Source: Fredinandcohnia quinoae
GTDB taxonomy: Bacteria; Bacillota; Bacilli; Bacillales; Bacillaceae_L
Direction: 5' to 3'
Assembly: GCF_022427965.1 (NCBI RefSeq)
Contig: NZ_JAKTTI010000002.1
Coordinates: 124,001-188,000, forward strand
Length of the DNA stretch: 64,000 nt
The stretch's first letter is position 1. Every line of letters starts with the position of its first letter. The notes below the pieces were generated by a model. It saw nothing but the letters and a program-made list of their open reading frames with translations. It was not told where the DNA came from and did not search any database. Shown here piece by piece: positions 18,700 through 27,084 of the stretch. Position numbers and translations under genes: made by a program.

Positions 18700-19254
18700 T
18701 CATTTTTCTATATAATTTTTTATCGTACCACGGAAAAAATCAAACGTCTTATCAATTTCTTCTCTAGCAACACCCTGTAATGAATGCATGGCTAAACCAT
18801 CAAGAAATACAACGATAAAGCGTGCTAATGACCGATCAGTAATTCCAATAGCTAGATCATCTTGAAGAATCATTTCAATCCACTTTTCATGTAAAATTCT
18901 TGTCTTTTCTGCTATTAGAGGATTCCAATTTCCCATATGCATTAGTTCAAAATATACCTTTTGCATCATTGGATTTTTCTGATACTGTTCTCTTAAAAAA
19001 TCAATAGCCTTTTCAATCCGTTCAATTGGTTCTTTAATTTCACTTAAATATGATTTTATCTCCTCTTGTTCCTCCATCATGAAATTCGATGCTACTTCAA
19101 TTAATAAGCCTTCTTTACCAGAAAAGTAGTAATGAATTTGGCTTAATGCAACCCCTGCTTTTTTCGAAATATCTCTTAAGGATATTGAAGCACTTCCTTT
19201 TTCCTCAATGCAAGCAATCGTAGCATCAATAATCTTTTCTCTTGGACCTGCCAT
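18700..19254 (-). CDS. TetR/AcrR-family transcriptional regulator
   Basis: A 184-aa dimeric repressor type. The N-terminal helix-turn-helix (about residues 8-55) contains SISLRDISKKAGVALSQIHYYF and GKEGLL, close to BetI-like regulators. The C-terminal ligand-binding domain shows no recognisable specificity. Ribosome binding site GAGGAA. It lies 149 nt upstream of the butanediol-type dehydrogenase, on the same strand. The palindrome at 18581-18602 in that gap is its most likely target. The ligand is unknown. Confidence 0.85.
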   Translation of the reverse strand: MAGPREKIIDATIACIEEKGSASISLRDISKKAGVALSQIHYYFSGKEGLLIEVASNFMMEEQEEIKSYLSEIKEPIERIEKAIDFLREQYQKNPMMQKVYFELMHMGNWNPLIAEKTRILHEKWIEMILQDDLAIGITDRSLARFIVVFLDGLAMHSLQGVAREEIDKTFDFFRGTIKNYIEK

Positions 19255-19354
19255 ATTCGATTCACATTCCTCAACAATTTTTAAAATAGTGTATCATAAA
19301 AATTCTATCCTGAAAAAAATGATCCAAGAGGTCAATTCTTTTTTATAAACATGT

Positions 19355-20119
19355 CTAATCTTTTTCCCGCTGTAAAATATCGATCGCATTCATTTCCGAA
19401 ATAAACCCGAGCTCTCTCCACGCACTTTCCGTTGACCATGGTTTTCCAGGATTATTTGAAACCCCATAATAGGTTCCGTACTTTACTGTAGACTGAATGG
19501 CCAAATCAAATAGCTGTACAGTATCTTCATGGGATAATAACGTTCGGCTAAGACGTTCATCCTGTTCGACTGCTTGGGATTCATCAAGACGAACACTACC
19601 AATTCGTAGATTAATAATGGATAGTTTGTTATCAGTTTCACTTGCAAAAACATGCCCGATATTTTCAGAAGCAAGCTTCAATACACCGTATAAACCACGG
19701 GAGTATGGATAATCATTTGTTGTAATTTCCCTTCCTAATGAAGAAAATCCGGCATTTTCGTAATAATCCGTTGTATGATTACTGCTAGCAAAAACGACCT
19801 TTGGAATTCTTAATTTCACTGCTGCATGTAATACGTAAAATGAAGAATTAAAATGAATTTCAGTCATTTTTTGAAATTCATTTATATCACTTAGATTATT
19901 TTGAGTTTTTATAGTTAATAAATTTATAATTGCATCCGAATCTTTCGGAATACTATTAAGCAGCTGTTCATAATTAGTTGCATCTACCTTGATATAATGT
20001 TCTGCTGGATCAGGTATATTTTTATCAAGAATGACGAAATCATATTTGTTCCGGAGTCCTTTATATAAAATTGTTCCAATTGTCCCTGCACCGCCAATTA
20101 AGGTTATTTTCCTTTTCAT
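19355..20119 (-). CDS. NAD-dependent epimerase/dehydratase-type SDR oxidoreductase
   Basis: Extended short-chain dehydrogenase of 254 aa. It has the N-terminal nucleotide motif GGAGTIG (about 9-15), an acidic residue after beta-2 (VILDKN) favouring NAD, and YGVLK providing the catalytic Tyr and Lys. It resembles uronate dehydrogenase-like proteins in length and in YYGVSNNPGKPW near the C-terminus, but no sugar-acid genes are nearby. The substrate is unassigned. AGGA-type ribosome binding site; monocistronic. Confidence 0.7.
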   Translation of the reverse strand: MKRKITLIGGAGTIGTILYKGLRNKYDFVILDKNIPDPAEHYIKVDATNYEQLLNSIPKDSDAIINLLTIKTQNNLSDINEFQKMTEIHFNSSFYVLHAAVKLRIPKVVFASSNHTTDYYENAGFSSLGREITTNDYPYSRGLYGVLKLASENIGHVFASETDNKLSIINLRIGSVRLDESQAVEQDERLSRTLLSHEDTVQLFDLAIQSTVKYGTYYGVSNNPGKPWSTESAWRELGFISEMNAIDILQREKD

Positions 20120-20230
20120 TTTGGTCCTCCGTCATTTGATGTCATCTTATCATTTATATAAACTTCCTCACTCATAAGAAAAAATACCTTTAAAAAATGA
20201 AAATAAAAAGGAGCTTACCTTATATAAGGA

Positions 20231-20692
20231 TTAAGCCCCTTCAATTTTTTTAATGTGCACAATCGTTTTTCTAAAAAGCTGCCTGAACTTTTCTCGGTCT
20301 TCATCTGTAAATGCCTTTGGACCCTTTGTTCGTTTTCCACCTTTTCTTTCCATTGCACTAATATATCGCGTCTGTAATAATTCATCGATATTGTCATTTG
20401 TATAGAGAAAGCCTTTATGATGCATGACAATACAGCCCTTTGCCAAGCCGAGTGAGGCAAGGCCGTAGTCCTGGGTAACAATTAAATCTCCCTTATTGGC
20501 AAGTTTCATAATCCGATAGTCTGCAGCATCAGCTCCTGAATCCACATATATCGTCTCCACACCTTCAGGCTGTTCTTCAGTAGAATAATGCGAAAAACTA
20601 GTAACAAGTACAACAGGAAAATCTGCATTTATAGCTTCAGTTATAACAATTTTCTTAACAGGACATGCATCTGCATCAATGTATATTTTCAC
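20231..20692 (-). CDS. YaiI/YqxD family protein (DUF188)
   Basis: A 153-aa cytoplasmic protein of the widespread YaiI/YqxD family. The hallmark N-terminus IDADACPVK is present, followed by [15 protein letters not shown] and [11 protein letters not shown], which give a PIN-like set of acidic residues. Function is not established, though a nuclease-type fold is suspected for the family. I chose the GTG start at 20692 because AGGAGGG lies 5-6 nt before it; the longer frame upstream has no family similarity. Convergent with nothing; a promoter region is shared with the divergent small gene at 20820. Confidence 0.85.
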   Translation of the reverse strand: MKIYIDADACPVKKIVITEAINADFPVVLVTSFSHYSTEEQPEGVETIYVDSGADAADYRIMKLANKGDLIVTQDYGLASLGLAKGCIVMHHKGFLYTNDNIDELLQTRYISAMERKGGKRTKGPKAFTDEDREKFRQLFRKTIVHIKKIEGA

Positions 20693-20819
20693 AAATTTCC
20701 CTCCTCTAACTATTTTTATTGTAAGCGAACCCTTTTCAATTATAAAATTATTGTTGATACTATATAAATGAACATACAATTCACTAATCTTCGAAGCTAG
20801 AATAGGAAAGGAGTATAAA

Positions 20820-21110
20820 ATGACAACAAATATAACTAAAAAGACATGTAGTAAAGGACACACTTATTTTAAATCTAGTGATTGTCCCACTTGCCCAATT
20901 TGTGAGCATGATCGCAAACCTAATACCGGATTTCTATCACTACTTTCTGCACCAGCCAGACGAGCATTAGAAAACAATGGCATTACCTCTCTTCAAAAAC
21001 TATCAACTTATAGTGAGAATGAGATTTTGCAATTTCACGGTATGGGACCAGCTTCTCTACCAAAGCTCCGTGATGCTTTACAGAAAAATGGACTATCATT
21101 TAAAAATTAA
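20820..21110 (+). CDS. Small protein with Cys cluster and alpha-CTD-like helix-hairpin-helix
   Basis: A 96-aa protein. The N-terminal part has cysteines in [19 protein letters not shown], likely a zinc ribbon. The C-terminal part (about 40-96) reads [20 protein letters not shown] and [18 protein letters not shown], matching the helix-hairpin-helix fold of the RNA polymerase alpha subunit C-terminal domain. DNA or RNA binding is likely from the fold, but no role is established. Ribosome binding site AAAGGAG and a terminator behind support expression. Confidence 0.75.
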   Translation: MTTNITKKTCSKGHTYFKSSDCPTCPICEHDRKPNTGFLSLLSAPARRALENNGITSLQKLSTYSENEILQFHGMGPASLPKLRDALQKNGLSFKN

Positions 21111-21122
21111 CCATCAGCTATT

Positions 21123-21164
21123 AAAAAGCGGATTTCCTAACTAATCAAGAAATCCACTTTTTTT
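21123..21164. terminator. Bidirectional terminator between convergent genes
   Basis: AAAAAGCGGATTTC / GAAATCCACTTTTT stem with T-runs on both strands, serving the small HhH gene and the YitT gene. Confidence 0.85.
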
Positions 21165-21167
21165 GTA

Positions 21168-22037
21168 TTAATGGATATCACGCTTTTTGAAGTTACCACC
21201 CTTAACTTCTGCCACATCATATACTGCAACAAAGGCGTATTTATCAACTTCATTAATGATTTCTTTCATTTTACTATCCTCTAATCGGTTAATAATACAA
21301 GTGATTTCTTTAAATTTCTCATTTGAATAGCCACCTTCAACTACGTTATACGTTGCACTACGACCTAAGCGATCTCGTATCGTTTCTACCATTAATTCAG
21401 GTTCACTTGTTATTATTTTAAAGGTTTTAGATCCACTTAAACCTTCTTCAACAGTGTGAATCACCTTAGATGCAATAAAATAGGCAATCCCCGATAGGAA
21501 AGCACCTTGAAGACCGAAGACTGTAGACACAACAATAAACACAAATAAGTTCAAGAATAAAATGAGGTCACTAGTTCCGAAAGGCAATTTTCGAGAAAGT
21601 AATACCGCTAACATATCAATGCCATCAAGTGCACCACCATTTCGTAATGCTAACCCCATCCCAAAACCAATGATAATACCACCAACGACCGTTACTAACA
21701 GCGTATCTCCATGAATAATAGTTGGTACATGATGCATAATGCTAGTCCCGTATGCTAGTGAAGCAATACCAATAACAGAATAAATAGCAAAACTTTTCCC
21801 AATTTGTTTATATCCTAAAAATACGAACGGGATATTCAGTATTCCAATTAGAATTCCTAAGGGCATTCCAAATAATTGTGATCCAACGATACTAAGTCCT
21901 GTCACACCACCATCTGATACATTGTTTGGAATTAATATCGCTTCAAGTCCATATGCGGTGATAAATGCCCCAATAACAACTGATAATGCTTGTGATACCT
22001 TTTTAATTTTTCTTTTTTTCTTTGTAGTTGTACTCAT
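21168..22037 (-). CDS. YitT-family membrane protein with DUF2179 domain
   Basis: A 289-aa protein with about five or six TM helices (residues about 15-205) containing NNVSDGGVTGLSIVG and GGALDGIDMLAVLLSRK, signature stretches of the YitT family, followed by a cytosolic DUF2179 domain (about 210-285, with VVEGGYSNEKFKEITCIINR). Bacillus genomes carry several paralogues of unproven function. Ribosome binding site GAGGAA. A shorter relative without DUF2179 lies at 42676-43269 in this window. Confidence 0.85.
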   Translation of the reverse strand: MSTTTKKKRKIKKVSQALSVVIGAFITAYGLEAILIPNNVSDGGVTGLSIVGSQLFGMPLGILIGILNIPFVFLGYKQIGKSFAIYSVIGIASLAYGTSIMHHVPTIIHGDTLLVTVVGGIIIGFGMGLALRNGGALDGIDMLAVLLSRKLPFGTSDLILFLNLFVFIVVSTVFGLQGAFLSGIAYFIASKVIHTVEEGLSGSKTFKIITSEPELMVETIRDRLGRSATYNVVEGGYSNEKFKEITCIINRLEDSKMKEIINEVDKYAFVAVYDVAEVKGGNFKKRDIH

Positions 22038-22193
22038 TACATTCCTCTTTCCAAACTAATTTCTATTTTTACTTTTAATTATATCTATTTTAACACTTAA
22101 TAAGCGTTAAAATGCTCTTGAACCAACAGATTAACTAATATATACTCAAATTAACTACTTTAGCTATTTTAGCTAATATTAAGGAGGATTTCT

Positions 22194-22928
22194 ATGATTA
22201 TTAATTCTACAGAGCTTCAAAATAATTTTGGAAAGTATTTAATGCTTGCTGCACAAGAAGAAATTATTATTACACGAAATGGTACAGAGATTGCGAAACT
22301 TACAGCTTTTAAAGATACACCAGCAGAAAACCCAATAAATACTGTTCAAGAAAAAGCCCCAGAATATAGTTATGGAGGAAAAAAGGCATCATATGAGGAA
22401 TTTCTTCAAATACATCAAGAGACCGAGGAAAGAATGGAGTACATCGATGGTGAAATCTATTGGCTCGCTTCTCCTAAAACTGCTCATCAAATTGTAATAA
22501 CCGAATTATTTGGTTTCTTCTTTAACTTTTTCCAAGGTACGAAGTGTAGACCCATGGTTGCCCCATATGATATTGAACTTAGGAGAAGTCCCGAAAACAT
22601 CAATATTGTGCAGCCCGATATAATGATTATTTGTGACCTTGAGGAGAAGTTAAATGAAAATGACTATTATAAAGGAGTTCCTTCATTAGTTGTTGAGGTC
22701 CTTTCCAAGGGTACTCGAAGAAAAGACATGATTCAGAAACTCGACCTCTATATGTCCTGTGGCGTGAACGAATACTGGATTGTAAACCCCGATAATAAAG
22801 AACTAACTGTCTATCTTTTTGAGGATCATGAAATTGGCAATTATGTCACATATAAAAATAACGAGGCCGCAAAATCATATATTTTTGAAGGATTAAGTGT
22901 AGAGATTAGTAGGATTTTTAAAATATAG
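22194..22928 (+). CDS. Phd/YefM antitoxin-like domain fused to Uma2-family nuclease-like domain
   Basis: A 244-aa fusion. Residues 1-45 (NSTELQNNFGKYLMLA, then IIITRNGTEIAKL) are a Phd/YefM-type DNA-binding antitoxin domain. Residues 62-240 are a Uma2 (DUF820) domain of the PD-(D/E)XK superfamily, with YIDGEIYWLASP, D142 (QPDIMII), E168 and K172 (VVEVLSKGTRRKD) as likely active-site residues. Ribosome binding site AAGGAGG. No separate toxin gene follows. It could be an autoregulated nuclease, or a domesticated Uma2 with its own repressor domain. Uma2 proteins are often mobile, though none has a settled role. Confidence 0.8.
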   Translation: MIINSTELQNNFGKYLMLAAQEEIIITRNGTEIAKLTAFKDTPAENPINTVQEKAPEYSYGGKKASYEEFLQIHQETEERMEYIDGEIYWLASPKTAHQIVITELFGFFFNFFQGTKCRPMVAPYDIELRRSPENINIVQPDIMIICDLEEKLNENDYYKGVPSLVVEVLSKGTRRKDMIQKLDLYMSCGVNEYWIVNPDNKELTVYLFEDHEIGNYVTYKNNEAAKSYIFEGLSVEISRIFKI

Positions 22929-23019
22929 AACTAAAATTTAACTTATTGAAAAATCTTGAGTGTAATTCTGGATTATTATGTATAATTCAACTAAATGAAC
23001 AATAGAAGGGAGTTCCAAT

Positions 23020-23190
23020 ATGTCATACATTCATTCAAGAAATTCCATTGTGCAGCAGTTTAATGAAAATGCGAACCAATATGACTCACAAAGAAGTAAG
23101 TTAATCCCTTGTTTTGACGACTTTTATTCTATCCCTGTTTCATTAATGAACACCCAATCCCAAGAACATAAAAGGTGTGACACAAGATGA
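23020..23190 (+). pseudogene. Truncated 5' end of a class I SAM methyltransferase gene
   Basis: A 56-codon frame with a good ribosome binding site (AAGGGAG). Its sequence (SIVQQFNENANQYD, then LIPCFDDFY) looks like the first 40 residues of a Bacillaceae methyltransferase of roughly 220 aa. After FDDFYSIPV it stops matching, with no SAM-binding glycine motif, and ends in the ATGA that starts cysK. A deletion has probably joined the methyltransferase start to the region before cysK. Confidence 0.6.
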
Positions 23191-24107
23191 AAATTGTCAA
23201 TTCTATTCTAGACCTAATTGGGAATACACCCATTGTAAAATTGAACAGATTGCCTTATCCGGATGGAGCAAATGTCTATATAAAGTTAGAATCCTTTAAT
23301 CCTGGAGGAAGTGTGAAAGATCGTGCTGCATTGAATATGATAAAACGTGCAGAGGCTGAAGGGAAACTTATCCCTGGAACAAGTACAGTCATAGAACCAA
23401 CTTCTGGGAATACAGGAATTGGACTCGCAATGGTTAGTGCAGCGAAAGGGTATCGATGCATCATGACGATGCCTGAAAATGCAACAAGGGAAAGAGTACG
23501 CATTTTGAAAGCTTTTGGAGCAGAAGTTCATTTAACTCCTAGTAATCTTCGTATGCAAGGTGCTATTGATGAGGCGAATCGATTAGCTTCTGGCATTCCA
23601 AATAGTTTTATTCCGATGCAATTTGATAATCCAGCCAACTCAGATGCACATAGGGGAACAACAGCGATCGAAATCTTAGAGGCATTTGACGGGAAACTGG
23701 ATGCTTTTGTTTTAACTGCTGGGACTGGCGGGACAATTACCGGAACTGGAGAAGAATTGAAAAAGCATCTTCCTAATCTGAAAATATTTGCTGTGGAACC
23801 AAAGGGATCCCCGGTACTATCGGGTGGTAGACCAGGCCCACACAAAATCCCAGGCACTGGACCAGGATTTATTCCCAAAATATTAAATCTTGCTATTATC
23901 GATGAAATCCTTCATATAGAAGACGAGGATGCACAAAAGATTGCCCGCCGTCTTGCTAGTGAGGAGGGAATTTTTGTTGGTGCATCCAGTGCAGCATCGG
24001 CTTACTATGCAATTCAGATCGCAAAAGATCTACCAAAGGATGCAAATGTATTATGCTTGGCTCCAGATACAGGCGAGCGTTATTTATCATCTGACTTATT
24101 TGTGTAG
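23187..24107 (+). CDS. cysK: Cysteine synthase A (O-acetylserine sulfhydrylase)
   Basis: PLP enzyme forming cysteine from O-acetylserine and sulfide, 306 aa, the usual length. The PLP lysine is K44 (GGSVKDRA), the substrate loop is PTSGNTGIG (71-79), and the phosphate-binding loop is TAGTGGTITG. SSAASAYYA near the end fits the family. A ribosome binding site-like AAAAGGTG precedes the ATG, which overlaps the stop of a methyltransferase remnant by four bases. Many Bacillaceae carry more than one cysK-type gene, so this may not be the main housekeeping copy. Confidence 0.9.
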   Translation: MKIVNSILDLIGNTPIVKLNRLPYPDGANVYIKLESFNPGGSVKDRAALNMIKRAEAEGKLIPGTSTVIEPTSGNTGIGLAMVSAAKGYRCIMTMPENATRERVRILKAFGAEVHLTPSNLRMQGAIDEANRLASGIPNSFIPMQFDNPANSDAHRGTTAIEILEAFDGKLDAFVLTAGTGGTITGTGEELKKHLPNLKIFAVEPKGSPVLSGGRPGPHKIPGTGPGFIPKILNLAIIDEILHIEDEDAQKIARRLASEEGIFVGASSAASAYYAIQIAKDLPKDANVLCLAPDTGERYLSSDLFV

Positions 24108-24135
24108 ATAAGAAGGATCTACATAAAAAAGGGGT

Positions 24136-24180
24136 AAGGGCCAGTTTCTTCAAGACATTGGCCCTTAAGCTTCGGCTTTT
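24136..24180 (+). terminator. Terminator after cysK
   Basis: AAGGGCCA / TGGCCCTT stem with a 15-nt loop, followed by AAGC-TTCG-GCTT and TT. The T-run is short, so strength is uncertain. Confidence 0.6.
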
Positions 24181-24211
24181 CGTAATCACTGCATTCTTTT
24201 ACTAGATTAAT

Positions 24212-24883
24212 TTACCTATTCCGGATTACTAATAAATATCTACTATTCACAACCAACAATACAACTGCCATGAGGATAATCGAAAAGGTCTGTGAATCCT
24301 CCCCACTAACGGAGTGGACCGTAGACAGTGCAATAGCAAATATAAGAGAAATATTTAATAAGCCTTGTGATTTAAACAATCCGTCTAGGATGACATGTTT
24401 TTCACCATCGTCTGCAAGATCGAGTACCTTTTGAGCATAATCAGAATCAGAAGTACTTGGCAGTTTACGATCCGGATATACCTTTTGCATTAAAGACGTC
24501 ATGAAATGAAGTAAGAGATAAGTAATAATGAGTAAGATTAATGCCGCAATTGTCAGAATGACGTTTTTAGTTGTAATCATACTTATACTAAGCGCTAGAA
24601 TCGAAAGTACAAAACTGGAATTGGCAAATAAAGAATAATCAGCAAACAACTTATACTTTTGATCCTCTACCTCATCTTCTTCATCACCACTAAATTGTTG
24701 GATGTTTAAAGACTTAATTTTTTGAATGCGAAAAATACTCATCACAATTAAAATGATAGAAATTCCAATTAAGCTAATTACTGTTATCTCTCCTGAAAAA
24801 TCAATCTCAGAAAAATTCATTAAAGCATATGCTACAACGAAACCAACAAATCCTCCAATAATAAACTTTAATATAAGTTTCAT
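24212..24883 (-). CDS. DUF3169-family membrane protein
   Basis: A 223-aa protein with about six TM helices: two near the N-terminus, an acidic loop (GDEEDEVEDQKYK, about 66-78), two central ones, and two at the C-terminus. YPDRKLPSTSD and LADDGEKHVILDGLFKSQ match what I know of DUF3169. Such genes often sit directly after a small Cro/CI-type regulator, as here: its ATG abuts the stop codon of the HTH gene. Function is unknown; by analogy with similar HTH-plus-membrane pairs it may sense membrane stress. Confidence 0.7.
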   Translation of the reverse strand: MKLILKFIIGGFVGFVVAYALMNFSEIDFSGEITVISLIGISIILIVMSIFRIQKIKSLNIQQFSGDEEDEVEDQKYKLFADYSLFANSSFVLSILALSISMITTKNVILTIAALILLIITYLLLHFMTSLMQKVYPDRKLPSTSDSDYAQKVLDLADDGEKHVILDGLFKSQGLLNISLIFAIALSTVHSVSGEDSQTFSIILMAVVLLVVNSRYLLVIRNR

Positions 24884-25093
24884 TTATAATTCATCCTCCT
24901 CAAACTTGAATACATTTTCTACAGGTTCATTAAAAATCCGTGCAATACGAACTGCGATAAGTAGTGAAGGCATATATTCCTCACGTTCAATCAAGCTTAT
25001 CGTCTGTCTAGACACCTTTGCGAGCTTCGCAAGCTGAGTTTGGTTATAGCCCTCTCTTGCCCGAAGCTCTTTTAACCGACTTTTCAACAACAT
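24884..25093 (-). CDS. Small Cro/CI-type helix-turn-helix regulator
   Basis: A 69-aa single-domain DNA-binding protein. The HTH is evident in RAREGYNQTQLAKLAKVSRQTISLIE, one of the commonest layouts in Firmicutes (YozG/YgzD-like). The start is uncertain: TTG, ATG and TTG codons cluster here, and GAAGGTG sits upstream of the later ones. I list the ATG. It is translationally adjacent to the DUF3169 membrane gene, which it probably co-regulates with itself. Confidence 0.85.
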   Translation of the reverse strand: MLLKSRLKELRAREGYNQTQLAKLAKVSRQTISLIEREEYMPSLLIAVRIARIFNEPVENVFKFEEDEL

Positions 25094-25203
25094 CACCTTC
25101 AATTTCTTTTATCTATTAATTATAGTGTACGTTATACTTTTCAAAATGTAAACTATATTTGTCATAAATATAATTATTATTGTCATTCTATCTATCAAAC
25201 AAT

Positions 25204-25234
25204 AAAAAAAAGCCAGTTTCAACAAGAAACTGGC
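25204..25234 (-). terminator. Terminator after DUF6612-like lipoprotein gene
   Basis: GCCAGTTTC / GAAACTGGC stem with a 5-nt loop and a T-run of about eight on the minus strand. Confidence 0.88.
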
Positions 25235-25251
25235 CTTTTTAAAAAAATATA

Positions 25252-26127
25252 TTACATACCGCTTTCTACTGCCCCTTCAATAACCTCTTGAGGAACCGTA
25301 ATTTCCTTAATATGATTATGTTCTACATACTGACTTTTTATATCCTGTGCAATTTTAACCGTTTGGCCTTCAGCAGACATTTCCATATCCATGCTCAGAT
25401 TTAAAATGGTTGGATAGAATGTCTTTTTGTCAATATGAATCTCATAATTCATTTTGTTGATTTTCATATTTTCAAAGACTTCAGCTGAATCAGCCATTCC
25501 CTCAGGTAATGTCTCTTGAATCGTTTCCTTTAAGAAATCAGTAAATTTATCACCAGATGCATTTAATAATAGAATGTAATTATTATCGTCTTGTTGGAAT
25601 TTAAAATCATCTACAAAAGACTTTAATTTCTCTATTTCCGCCGCTGGGTTCGTTTGTTGGTCAGAGAGTTGTACTAATTGTTCCATCATTTCGGATGGAA
25701 ACTTCATCCACATCTGACTAGTTGGGTCATAATAATACATTCCGTCTTTTGTAAAATAAATTTCCATTTCCATATCTTCTTCAAGTTCAGGCATCTTCAT
25801 GCTCATTTTTTGATAGAAAGCCATTGGATCCTGAACAAAATCCATTTCTAGAGTTGTATTTATATCCATATTGGCAGATGCATCTTGATCAGAGCTGATG
25901 TTTTGCTTCATATCCATTTTCACTTTAAAACTATTTAATTCTTTAGAGGCTTCGGTTACTTTTTCAAAAACTTCCCCTAAAGTTAACTCAGCTTCCTCTT
26001 TTTCCACTGCTTTTTCCTGTTTCTTTGTAGGTTCTTCCTGTTTGTTCACTGGTTCCGCTTTAGTATTACAACCAGCCAGCATTAAAACAAATAACAAACC
26101 AAATATAATCCATAAACCTTTTTTCAA
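25252..26127 (-). CDS. Lipoprotein, DUF6612-like (LppX/LolA-type fold suspected)
   Basis: Exported lipoprotein of about 291 aa. The lipobox is LAGC; a Lys/Glu-rich linker of about 30 residues leads to a beta-rich domain with many Met/Asp pairs (MDINTTLEMDFVQDPMAFYQ, then YYYDPTSQMWMKF). This layout matches the DUF6612 proteins of Bacilli, which resemble LolA/LppX-type lipid carriers. The start is chosen at TTG 26127 (AAAAGGA about 10 nt upstream); GTG 26136 is also possible. Monocistronic. The physiological role is unknown. Confidence 0.75.
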   Translation of the reverse strand: MKKGLWIIFGLLFVLMLAGCNTKAEPVNKQEEPTKKQEKAVEKEEAELTLGEVFEKVTEASKELNSFKVKMDMKQNISSDQDASANMDINTTLEMDFVQDPMAFYQKMSMKMPELEEDMEMEIYFTKDGMYYYDPTSQMWMKFPSEMMEQLVQLSDQQTNPAAEIEKLKSFVDDFKFQQDDNNYILLLNASGDKFTDFLKETIQETLPEGMADSAEVFENMKINKMNYEIHIDKKTFYPTILNLSMDMEMSAEGQTVKIAQDIKSQYVEHNHIKEITVPQEVIEGAVESGM

Positions 26128-26374
26128 AACTTCCACATCCTTTTTCTTTATTCGTATAATCTTTACGACCCTTCCATTATAAAGGTTTCAATTCGCAAAA
26201 GAATTCATACTAATTTCCTGTTTTTTGGTTTTTTGGATTAGATTGGTGTATGAATAAAGAACCATTCTTTTTTTAAATACGGACTATTTGGTGGAATGTT
26301 AGGTCAAACAATAGTATAATTCAATAAATATTCTGATTATCTTTCATAACTCCTTATTATCTATCGGAACTGAA

Positions 26375-26971
26375 TCATTTTATACTACTAGATATAAACA
26401 TAGATGCATCTTGATTCATAAAAATATGGTTTCCATGATAGAAAGTCTTAATTTCAATTGATTTAAATCCAACTTCGGATAATCTTTGTTTCAGTTCTTC
26501 ATGTGAAAAACCGTTATGAACTTTTGGATGATATATTTTATCATTTTTGTCAAAATCAACAATAATTAACTTTCCACCATTATTTAAAATGTTGAACAAT
26601 GCTTGTAAAATTTTATTAGTATCTGGTATATGAAGAAGGACTAATGACATTATGACGATGTCTGCCTTAAGTTCTGGAGTTTCTTGGGTAAAATCTGAAT
26701 GAAGTACTTTTGAATTGGTAATTCCTTTGTGAGAAATTTTAGTTTTCGCAACCTCTAACATTTGTTTTGAATTATCTACCAACAAAATTGAATCTACTAA
26801 ATCCGATAACTCTAAACTAATTAGCCCCGTACCACTCCCATAGTCTATTAAAGATTTGGATGTACTATTTCGTAATTCTGCTCTTACTTCCTTCACTATA
26901 ACTTTAGCTAATTCAATTCTTTCTTCAGTATCGTACCTTTTTGCCATTTGTTCAAAAACATTATCTTCCAT
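26375..26971 (-). CDS. Class I SAM-dependent methyltransferase
   Basis: A 198-aa cytosolic methyltransferase. SAM motif I is DYGSGTGLISLEL (about 43-55), motif II is ILLVDNSKQML and motif III is DIVIMSLVLLHIPD, giving a complete Rossmann-type catalytic domain. The substrate is not evident. GAGGTG precedes the ATG. It is divergent from chrA, with about 110 nt between the two starts. Confidence 0.82.
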   Translation of the reverse strand: MEDNVFEQMAKRYDTEERIELAKVIVKEVRAELRNSTSKSLIDYGSGTGLISLELSDLVDSILLVDNSKQMLEVAKTKISHKGITNSKVLHSDFTQETPELKADIVIMSLVLLHIPDTNKILQALFNILNNGGKLIIVDFDKNDKIYHPKVHNGFSHEELKQRLSEVGFKSIEIKTFYHGNHIFMNQDASMFISSSIK

Positions 26972-27084
26972 ATTTCACACCTCTATTTATATAAAATGAA
27001 AGCTACACTGTGGTTATTATAGCAAAATACATATTCACATTATACAACACACTAAAGAGATGCCCAAAGAAAGGTGGAGTATTG

